In this document: positions 42,565 to 49,208 of the stretch, one piece after another | Layout: each line of letters starts with the position of its first letter | How positions within the stretch are numbered: the stretch's first letter is position 1 | Assembly (NCBI GenBank): GCA_029834535.1 | Contig: JAQMWT010000497.1 | Span: 1-49,208, forward strand | DNA length: 49,208 bases | Source of the DNA: Chrysophaeum taylorii | Taxonomy: Eukaryota; Sar; Pelagophyceae; Pelagomonadales; Pelagomonadaceae | Direction of reading: 5' to 3' | Made by a program: the position numbers and the translations under genes | The notes under the pieces: model-generated | The model's input: the letters and a program-made list of their open reading frames with translations, nothing else | Databases searched by the model: none | What the model was told of the DNA's origin: nothing

Positions 42565-43098
42565 ACTGGCTCCACTCGCTCCCCACCATCACCGTCATTT
42601 CAATATCGGCAACTTGGACCTCGTCAGCGTCATCATCTTCTTAAGACGATTATCAACACCAAAGCAGCTCGGCTCCTCCTACCTCCCTACGTCCCTCCCT
42701 CCTGTGTCGCATCCGGCGACTCCAGACAAGTCCGCACAACAACACCATCGTCACCTGGATCTCAGACTGACGATTCTTCGCTCAACACAAACGATGTAAA
42801 GCGCAAAATTTAATAAGAGGCCGCGAGCTGCTTTGAATGCATGGCAGGTAGTGCTGGCAAAGCGACGCGCGAGAAAATAACCGAGCGGCGAACCGTGCCG
42901 TGTCGTGTCGTCCCGTCTTGTGACGTGATGTCGCCATCGCCGTTGGAGAGAAGAGGATAAGATGGAAGAGCGCGTGCCCGCGCGCCGCAGCAGGCACCAG
43001 CGCCGCCTGCTGCGGCGCGCTGCGTTGAGGTGCGTCACCTGCTACGACGCGCTGTGTTGAGTCATCTTATCACGTGACAATAGTGTAGCACTGATAGT
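42565..43098. other. Intergenic sequence with a strong hairpin
   Basis: No gene is recognised between the MULE2 stop and copia D. A perfect 15-bp inverted repeat, GCGCGCCGCAGCAGG (42980-42994) and CCTGCTGCGGCGCGC (43006-43020), has an 11-base spacer. Confidence 0.6.
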
Positions 43099-43190
43099 TT
43101 TACGACTGGAATGAGGCGTTAGACTAGCGATAAGAGAAAGACGTATGGATACTGGATACGTGATGCAGGGGTAAGTGTCATAGCTTCCTC
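43099..43190 (-). repeat. 3' LTR of copia D, about 90 bp left
   Basis: CGACTGGAATGAGGCGTTAG, ACTAGCGATAAGAGAAAGAC and GTATGGATACTGGATAC match 48395-48475 with very few differences. The inner ~25 bp diverge from the 5' LTR. Two copies of a ~55-bp unit (GGTGCTGGAAAAGAAAGAAA, ending AAAGGGGTAAGTGAG) follow at 43190-43300, so the 3' junction has been rearranged. Confidence 0.7.
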
Positions 43191-43411
43191 ACACAGGTGC
43201 TGGAAAAGAAAGAAAAGGAAAAAGGGGTAAGTGAGGTCCTCACACAGGTGCTGGAAAAGAAAGAAAAGGAAAAGGGGTAAGTGAGACGCTCACAGAGGAG
43301 AAGCTTTGAGGAAGACGTCCCCACACACACCCCCCTCTTAGCAGTCGACATTTAAAGACGTCAATAGAGGCATTGTGGCAAGAAAGAAAACAACAGAGAT
43401 CAGGGCGAAGA

Positions 43412-46400
43412 TCACGAAGTGAGGTAAAGAGCACGAAGCCGGAGGAAGGAAGGAGCTTCCGTACTGCGGGTGAAAATGTCGCTAAGATTGTGAAGGCGGG
43501 GTATGTGTTTGAGATCAATGATGTGGTTGCGATGATATTCGGCGGTACTGTAAAAGCGAATGTCAATATGGCGGGTGAGCCGTGTGAGACATTGGAGACG
43601 GACTTGGGTGACGGTGGTGCTATTATCGACATACATTGGGACCGTGTGACGAGGGAGATCAAAGTCATCAAAAAGTTTGAGAAGCCAAGAGAGCTCAGCA
43701 GTAGCAGCGTAAAGAGCGAGCAATTCAGCTTCAAAAGAAGAGCGAGCAAGTAAGTACTGCGAGCGGGAGCAGTAGGCTATCATAGAGCCAGCAATGAGAA
43801 AACAAAAACCAGTTGTAGAGTGGCGGTCATCAGGGTCCTCGGCCCAGCTGGAGTCGGAATAACCAGAGAGACGAAGGGTAGAATCGCGACCAAGAATAAG
43901 GGCAAGATCCTGAGAACCGTTGAGATAACGCAGAGTGTGGGATAAAGCGTGCCAGTGGGGTTTACCAGGATTGTGGGAAAAACGCGCACACTGATTGACG
44001 GACCAAGTGACATCAGGGCGAGTCATGATGGAGATGAAGAGGACACAGCCAACAATACGGCAAAAAGGGATGCGTGCCATGAAAATGTGATCTGGAGAAC
44101 CAGGGGTAGGACAATCAGCCGCAGAAAGATGAAGACCTTTGGGAGCGGGAGTGAGTTCGGGTTTACTGTTGATGAAGCGATGTTCGGTAAGGATTTCACG
44201 GATAGCATGGGATTGGTCAAGAGTGAGGGTTCTCCGAGGACGATCACGCGTAATGCGAAGACCAACGTAAGAGGTGAGGTCAAGTTCATTGACGTCAGTG
44301 AAAGCGCGGAAACGGAGGAAAAAGGCTTGGTAATGGCCAATGCAATGACGAGGGTGCGCCACAAGAAGATCATCAACGACCAGAACGAGACGTAGAACAA
44401 TGGTAGAATTGAGCACGAGCTTGTAGTGGCAAGTGTCACCAGATCCGCGGACGAAGCCACAATCATTGAGAAGGAAGCGTTCCAAATAAAGCCACCAATT
44501 GCGACAAGCTTGTTTGCAACCATACCAAGAGCGACGGAGCTTGTAAACGATTTTGGAACCATCGGTGGGTTGGCGAGGAGCATAGCCTTCGGGTGGCCAG
44601 ACATATATGTCTTCGTCAATGGGAGCTTGAATAAAAGCGGAGCTGACATCCAACTTGTGCAAATCCCAGTCATGAACAGCGACAAAGGCTAGAAAGAAAC
44701 GGATCGTGACGATGTTGGCAACCGGTGAGTAGGTGTCATGATAATCAATGCCGTGAACCTGGGTGTAACCGCGGACGACGAGGCGAGCCTTGTACGATTT
44801 GAAGCGGCCAGAATCATACTTCTTGCGGAGGATCCACTTGAGGGTACAAATGTTGCCAGAAAAAGTCGAAGGAAGGCGAACAACATCCCAGCAACCAAGC
44901 TGACCAAGGGAGCTATATTCTTTAGCGATGGCTTGCAACCAGCCAGGACGCTCAGGATTGGTCGGAGCTAAAGCTTCAGGTAAATGGGTGGAAGTAATAG
45001 TAGTTTCGTCAATGTCTGAATACTGAGAGGTTTCTTCGGAAGCAGAGTAATAAACGTGTGCATGGGGATCAACAAGGGTGTTAGCTAAACAAAGGGGAAG
45101 GAAGACATAATGAACTAACAAATGAAAGCTAACAGAAGAGACATACAAAGAGTTACAGGAGGAAACAGAAGCGACAGAGGAAACAGAATCGACATTGTGA
45201 CAGGATGAAACAGAAGCGCCCGTATAAAAGTTTGTTGGTTGTTGTAACGCGCGTTGGTCGACTTTGCGCGGTCGGCCCCGTCTGGCGCGACGTAATGGTG
45301 CACGTTTCGTATTGTCCGGTAACAGTGTAGTCAGTGACGGTTGAGTTGTTTCAGGGGTGATCAGTCCCGATAAGGCCGGCTCCGGAGCATCAAAAACAGA
45401 AGATAAGGGGGCCACGGCGGAAGATAAACGAGGGTCGTAATAAAATAAGTCAGGAAAACGAGAATCCACTAGAGACGGAGGAAGGGGTTGAGAGGACAGC
45501 GACTTACGCAGAGCGAAATTTTCGTCAAAAACAACATCAATCGAGGTGTGGATGACTGGACCTGTGGGGCGTTGAAGCAATATGCGATATCCAGGGCCTG
45601 CAGAGGGATACCCAATGAAGATGCCGGTTATAGCTTTGGTAGGCCATTTGTCGCCAGTAAGAATTGCAGCAGGACAGCCCCAAACACGAAAAAAATCAAC
45701 ACGTGGGAGAGTTTCATGGAGCATTTCATATGGCGTCATATATCCAGGATTAGAGGCATTTGGCATACGCTCAGAGATGAAGTCAGCCGTTTCCATGGCC
45801 CAACGCCAAAAATCAGGTGGACGGTGCGCATGTACCAAAAGAGTGCGAGTAATATCCGCAGTTGCTCGATGAGAGCGTTCCACAACACCGGAAAAAGCGT
45901 GCGCCTGTGAAGTTTTGGACTGAGCTGCAGGAGCACGTTTGAGAGCGATGTTGTTGGCCAGACAGAAGGTTTCGAATTGGCCCATAAGAGAGCGGTCACG
46001 ATCGGTGTAGATGAGGGCAATGCGATATCCGAATGGGCGAACCACGGTAGACAGAAAAAGTTCGAGTTGACGAGCGTTCGTAAGGGCATCGTGTCGTGGA
46101 GCAAAGTAACGCGTGCGGCGGCGCGTATGATCATCGACAAACGTGAGGATCGCGCGATCTTGATATATGAAGGATGGGACGCCTGCAAGCATGAGATCGG
46201 CGTGGATAATAAGGTAGGGCGCAACGGCACGTGGACGAGACAAAAGCTCGGAGGAAGGAGGCGAAGTGGAAGCGGAAGCATGAGCTTTACGTTGGCCAAC
46301 ATGCGCAGCGTGCATTTTACCGAGAGCACAAGCAGGACAAAAAGAAAGGGACGCGGAGCTCGGGAAAAACGGTGCGCCAACAGCGAGAGAAGACAAACGC

Positions 46401-48181
46401 CGAAGATAGGGAGGACTATAATGACCAAGACGAGCATGCCAAAGGTCGAAGGTAAGTTGAGTGCGCTGAGACACAGCGGGAAACGCACAAGGGTCATGGA
46501 CACGGGGGCAAGAAGAAAATGCCACAAAAGGTGAAACGAAGTCCGCGTAGGGCGCAGCGGTCGTATTGCCGATCCAACAGACGATCAAAAGAAGACCACA
46601 GCGACGAAGCAGGGGAATAACATGATGCGTTTGGCGGTGACGTAAAATACGTTGCGGATGAGCAGGGCCAACGGCCTGAATGGTGTGGCAATCGTAACCA
46701 ACTTGCTCAAGGGCATGATCCGAAAGAGTCCGTTTGTCACCAAGGCCAGGAGAGATGAGGGTATGCGGGAACGCGACATGGATACCATGAGGGGCGGAAA
46801 GAGTGGGTGCAGGAGAAGAAAGACCACGATTGTCAAGAGGACCAATTGAAGGAAACGTTAAGTGGGCAGTACCGGAACCGGAAACCAGGCCAGTGCCGAG
46901 TGCAGAAGTGATGGAGTGATGCTGAGTATTGTCAAGGTCAGTGAAACCAGAGGCAGAGTTAAAAAGATTGACGTTTGCGCCGGTATCATAGACAACGAGA
47001 CGAAGATTGGTGCCGTGGAGGTAGTCGCGCTCACGAGCGGTGAGCAGAGCGGTAAGGGCATTGGTGGAGGAAAGGACTTGGTGAATGGAGGGGAATATGG
47101 AGAGAATATGGAAATTGAAAGACGGGTAGGTGGGTGCAGAAAGGGATGCGTCAGGAAGGGTGACAGCGGTGGAAGGCGGGACAGAGGGTGTGGTGGAGGG
47201 TGGCAACGCAAGGAGCGGCGGAGAGGATTGAGATGGAGGCAAGAGTGGAATGGGGGCGGAAAGATAGTTTTGGTAGAAGGGTGGATGGGGCCTAGGTGGA
47301 TATTGGGGATTGGACCGAGGTGGGTATTGGGAATTTGACCGACGTGGGTATTGATATTGATGCCGAGGGCGGGCGGTGGCTTGTGAGAGCAAATAGCGCT
47401 GGCGCTTATGACAATCTTTCTGGTGATGGCCAGGAATACCACAAAAGTGACAAAGATCAGTATGGCGTGGGCGCTTGCGATGGAAACCACGTGAAGATGA
47501 AGGTCGGTTACGGAAAGATGATCGAAAAGTTGGGCGAGGGCTAGAACGCTGTTGAGAGCGCAAAGCATTGAAGCAATGAAGGTATTTATCAGAAGGATGG
47601 TTGGGACGACCGTCAAAGTTGGAACGTTCACGATGACGGGGACTTTCACGGAACGTAGCATGGACATGCGCAGACTTGGTCTGAAGATAATCAAAAACTT
47701 TACTGTGGAGGCGATCAACGAAACCATCATATGTGCGCAGTTTAGGATCAAGTGCAATGAGATCCTTAGACAAGAGCGAGTCGGGGATTTTCGTCTGAAG
47801 CAATTGCAATGCAAGTGTGTCAGGGAAATCTTGATGATGCCGAGCAATTTGAACACCAGTGATGAGCTTGTTAAGAAAAGACTCAAGTTCATCGATATTG
47901 TTGCACACCAAGGAATGCAGTGAAGCAATTGCAGACTGAGCGACACGATCTCCATGGCCCATGTAAACATCAGTAATGCGCTTGTAAAGCCGCGTGAAGT
48001 TCATATCGCGGTTTTCACGGATATCCGCACGATCAGTATCATGCATTGGTAGCGCCAGGAAGAGTGCACTGTACCAGCGTTGCTGCTTGAGACCAAATTC
48101 TTCTTCAGAGCAGCCAGAGGCGGAAATGCTAGTCCAAGTGTCAGTGGTCAAGATAATGCGATCACCGATGGAAATGATCAT
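43412..48181 (-). CDS. Copia D gag-pol polyprotein, uninterrupted
   Basis: One 1589-codon frame. In order: gag with a CCHC knuckle CHFCGIPGHHQKDC (about residue 250); protease YDTGANVNLF (about 400); pre-integrase zinc region WHARLGHYS...CPACALGK (about 580-620); integrase with HADLMLAG, IYTDRDRSL and GVVERSHRA (Asp, Asp, Glu); RT with LHKLDVSSAFIQAPIDEDIY and VLVVDDLLVA; RNase H with DSSWAEDPDDRHSTTG, SSFEAELLAL and IDIRFYSTAEYH near the end. The RT block reads SWYGCKQACRNWW, unusual at two Cys. The same frame is open upstream to about 48250 and reads KLDAFSGERHLFHQW, a gag N-terminus, so translation starts upstream of this Met by an intron or shift. No ORF3 and no SLNY motif are present. 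Confidence 0.9.
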   Translation of the reverse strand: MIISIGDRIILTTDTWTSISASGCSEEEFGLKQQRWYSALFLALPMHDTDRADIRENRDMNFTRLYKRITDVYMGHGDRVAQSAIASLHSLVCNNIDELESFLNKLITGVQIARHHQDFPDTLALQLLQTKIPDSLLSKDLIALDPKLRTYDGFVDRLHSKVFDYLQTKSAHVHATFRESPRHRERSNFDGRPNHPSDKYLHCFNALRSQQRSSPRPTFRSSFRNRPSSSRGFHRKRPRHTDLCHFCGIPGHHQKDCHKRQRYLLSQATARPRHQYQYPRRSNSQYPPRSNPQYPPRPHPPFYQNYLSAPIPLLPPSQSSPPLLALPPSTTPSVPPSTAVTLPDASLSAPTYPSFNFHILSIFPSIHQVLSSTNALTALLTARERDYLHGTNLRLVVYDTGANVNLFNSASGFTDLDNTQHHSITSALGTGLVSGSGTAHLTFPSIGPLDNRGLSSPAPTLSAPHGIHVAFPHTLISPGLGDKRTLSDHALEQVGYDCHTIQAVGPAHPQRILRHRQTHHVIPLLRRCGLLLIVCWIGNTTAAPYADFVSPFVAFSSCPRVHDPCAFPAVSQRTQLTFDLWHARLGHYSPPYLRRLSSLAVGAPFFPSSASLSFCPACALGKMHAAHVGQRKAHASASTSPPSSELLSRPRAVAPYLIIHADLMLAGVPSFIYQDRAILTFVDDHTRRRTRYFAPRHDALTNARQLELFLSTVVRPFGYRIALIYTDRDRSLMGQFETFCLANNIALKRAPAAQSKTSQAHAFSGVVERSHRATADITRTLLVHAHRPPDFWRWAMETADFISERMPNASNPGYMTPYEMLHETLPRVDFFRVWGCPAAILTGDKWPTKAITGIFIGYPSAGPGYRILLQRPTGPVIHTSIDVVFDENFALRKSLSSQPLPPSLVDSRFPDLFYYDPRLSSAVAPLSSVFDAPEPALSGLITPETTQPSLTTLLPDNTKRAPLRRARRGRPRKVDQRALQQPTNFYTGASVSSCHNVDSVSSVASVSSCNSLYVSSVSFHLLVHYVFLPLCLANTLVDPHAHVYYSASEETSQYSDIDETTITSTHLPEALAPTNPERPGWLQAIAKEYSSLGQLGCWDVVRLPSTFSGNICTLKWILRKKYDSGRFKSYKARLVVRGYTQVHGIDYHDTYSPVANIVTIRFFLAFVAVHDWDLHKLDVSSAFIQAPIDEDIYVWPPEGYAPRQPTDGSKIVYKLRRSWYGCKQACRNWWLYLERFLLNDCGFVRGSGDTCHYKLVLNSTIVLRLVLVVDDLLVAHPRHCIGHYQAFFLRFRAFTDVNELDLTSYVGLRITRDRPRRTLTLDQSHAIREILTEHRFINSKPELTPAPKGLHLSAADCPTPGSPDHIFMARIPFCRIVGCVLFISIMTRPDVTWSVNQCARFSHNPGKPHWHALSHTLRYLNGSQDLALILGRDSTLRLSGYSDSSWAEDPDDRHSTTGFCFLIAGSMIAYCSRSQYLLARSSFEAELLALYAATAELSWLLKLFDDFDLPRHTVPMYVDNSTTVTQVRLQCLTRLTRHIDIRFYSTAEYHRNHIIDLKHIPRLHNLSDIFTRSTEAPSFLRLRALYLTS

Positions 48182-48390
48182 GTTTTCCAGGCGCCGGGTC
48201 CATTGGTGAAAAAGATGTCGCTCACCACTGAAGGCATCGAGTTTTGCGAAAGCCTGCTATCTTTAATTTCGATCGAGGACATGATAAACGATAACGAACC
48301 GAACACGTAGCAATGAACTGAAGCCGAGGAGGAGTCGCCGTTATCCGTGAAGTCAAGCAGTCGTTCGACCGAAACGAACGCTTGGTACCA

Positions 48391-48502
48391 TGTTGCGACT
48401 GGAATGAGGCGTTAGACTAGCGATAAGAGAAAGACGTATGGATACTGGATACGAGGTGCAGGGGTAAGTGTCGTAGCTTCCTCACAGATAGCAATTATTA
48501 CA
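48391..48502 (-). repeat. 5' LTR of copia D, 112 bp
   Basis: Minus-strand ends are TGTAAT and GCAACA, i.e. TG...CA. It is very short for a copia LTR. The adjacent TGGTACCAAGCG can pair with a tRNA 3' end ending in GGUACCA. Confidence 0.7.
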
Positions 48503-48539
48503 CGAAGCACGACACTTACACGAGTTACTTGTACTTATC

Positions 48540-48634
48540 TCCGCCCGTCAGGCACATTCCTCCTACCCCACACACCCACCCACATCCTTCATGCTCCCCA
48601 CACACACCCCTCTTAGCAGTCGACATTTAAAGAC
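48540..48634 (-). mobile_element. Partial copy of the CGCCCGTCAGGCACAT repeat
   Basis: CGCCCGTCAGGCACATTCCT, CCACCCACATCCTTCATGCT and TCTTAGCAGTCGACATTTAA match 39107-39580. The sequence GACACTTACACGA flanks both sides (48510 and 48632), which may be a duplication. Confidence 0.65.
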
Positions 48635-48639
48635 ACTTA

Positions 48640-48985
48640 CACGAAGAGCGTCAAAAAAAAAGTGACACTGGTAAGAGTTTACAAGTAAGTTGCGACAATA
48701 ACTAACTAACTTCAGACCTCTCCCGAGCATGGGAGCCAGGCCGGACCGACAGGAGCCAGTCCGGAACCACGGGCCTGTAGACGAGGAGCGCCGAAAGGTC
48801 GGTCGGCGGAGAGTGACCATCAAGCTTGTCGCCATGCGACGAGGAGACCGCGATGTGACTGACAACCAACTCGTCGATAACCTTCCGTCTTCGCCAATAC
48901 TTAAATTTTAATGCAAGAGTTGTGACATTTATAACAATTAACTCTAAAAGAGTGACATATAAAAATAATACAAAAACAAGGACGT
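48640..48985. repeat. AT-rich GTGTCAC region (putative right end of MULE2), split by the 200-bp repeat
   Basis: 48640-48700 and 48896-48985 read, on the minus strand, as AT-rich DNA with GTCAC-TCTTTTAGAG and AATTGTTATAAATGTCAC. They match 39800-39850 in inverted orientation. The 200-bp repeat (48703-48895) sits between the halves. The iteron family is the same as at 39630. Confidence 0.55.
48703..48895. repeat. Dispersed repeat of about 200 bp, copy 2
   Basis: Near-identical to 39128-39330. Here it is flanked by AT-rich iteron DNA, which shows where the repeat begins (ACTAACTAACTTCAG) and ends (CCTTCCGTCTTCGCC). Confidence 0.8.
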
Positions 48986-48988
48986 GAT

Positions 48989-49140
48989 ACTTCCTTACTA
49001 CTAATCGGCAAATGTTTGTCTGTTTGTCTGTCTGTTTGTCTTTAAAGGTCGACTGCTAAGAGGGGGGTGTGTGTGTGGTGCATGAAGGATGTGGGTGGTT
49101 TTGTGGGGCAGGAGGGATGTGCCTGACGGGCGGAGATAAG
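48989..49140 (+). mobile_element. Short CTACTAATCG...CGCCCGTCAGG repeat, complete small copy
   Basis: It starts CCTTACTACTAATCGGCAAA with a TGTTTGTCTG run, then TCTTTAAAGGTCGACTGCTA, GGGGGGTGTGTGTGTGG, ATGAAGGATGTGGGTGG and ends GATGTGCCTGACGGGCGGAG. About 150 bp, opposite in orientation to 39107-39616, and without the 200-bp interior. The last 68 bp of the window show no feature. Confidence 0.6.
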
Positions 49141-49208
49141 TATGCGGGACCTAGTCGGGGTCATCGCCGAGTCGTGGGGCAGGCGAAGAGAGGACGGGCC
49201 CCGCCCGG

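Larger units (their letters stand above)
43099..48502 (-). mobile_element. Copia element D, nearly complete, short LTRs
   Basis: The element is 5.4 kb. The 5' LTR (48391-48502) reads TGTAATAATTGC...GTCGCAACA on the minus strand and the 3' LTR is a slightly shorter version. A primer-binding site TGGTACCAAGCG directly follows the 5' LTR (48379-48390 region). The intact ORF and near-identical LTRs imply the youngest copia here, but its 3' junction is rearranged and a repeat abuts its 5' side. It appears to lie inside MULE2. Confidence 0.8.

Noticed and set aside
43949..47923. Many plus-strand ORFs of 70-185 codons
   Set aside because: Shadows of the copia D polyprotein on the minus strand, whose motifs are complete.

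Overview
This window is eukaryotic nuclear DNA dominated by transposable elements. It contains a centrin gene with a 53-bp GT-AG intron, copia-type LTR retrotransposons, Mutator-like (MULE) DNA transposons, Helitron helicase remnants, long inverted repeats and several microsatellites. No operons, Shine-Dalgarno-led genes, rRNA or tRNA were seen. The lineage cannot be fixed from the sequence. Centrin and the compact intron fit a flagellated protist, alga or zoosporic fungus. Centrin is the only convincing host gene; nearly everything else is mobile DNA, mostly broken.

Layout. 1-7200: copia element 1 (+), with integrase debris, RT, RNase H and an extra ORF after pol (ORF3). Its RT/RNase H frame is split by a 945-bp Helitron derivative (3011-3955). 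7229-19125: three related copia remnants in tandem on the minus strand: C (gag/protease), B (gag-integrase-RT-RNase H-ORF3) and A (ORF3 only). Homologous non-coding blocks separate them. 19155-21107: two head-to-tail Helitron derivatives. 21112-26165: a 5-kb element with about 1.23-kb terminal inverted repeats and a coiled-coil/Pro-rich gene of unknown function. 26153-32794: a gag-like gene (-) cut in two by a MULE (26552-31492) that still has a 9-bp target duplication, TIRs and three arrays of an 11-bp iteron. 33000-35130: low-complexity DNA, GTACCC-rich sequence and an AGGTC minisatellite. 35144-35685: centrin (-). 35750-37270: unassigned sequence. 37270-39105: CTGT microsatellite and two more Helitron derivatives. 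39107-49208: short dispersed repeats and a second, decayed MULE (about 40100-42564). The copia D polyprotein (43412-48181, -), a single 1589-codon ORF, appears to be nested in that MULE.

The strongest unusual signals are two features of the copia A/B/C/1 family. The first is a third ORF after pol, with a conserved Cys pair followed by a coiled coil. The second is a near-invariant motif of about 20 bp (TAGTTTAACGACNTTTCGGT on the plus strand for the minus-strand elements) found nine times. Six copies are in frame and encode SLNY at likely domain boundaries; three sit untranslated at the pol/ORF3 junction. The MULE iteron system, with its regular 20-bp array in a probable intron, is the next best candidate.
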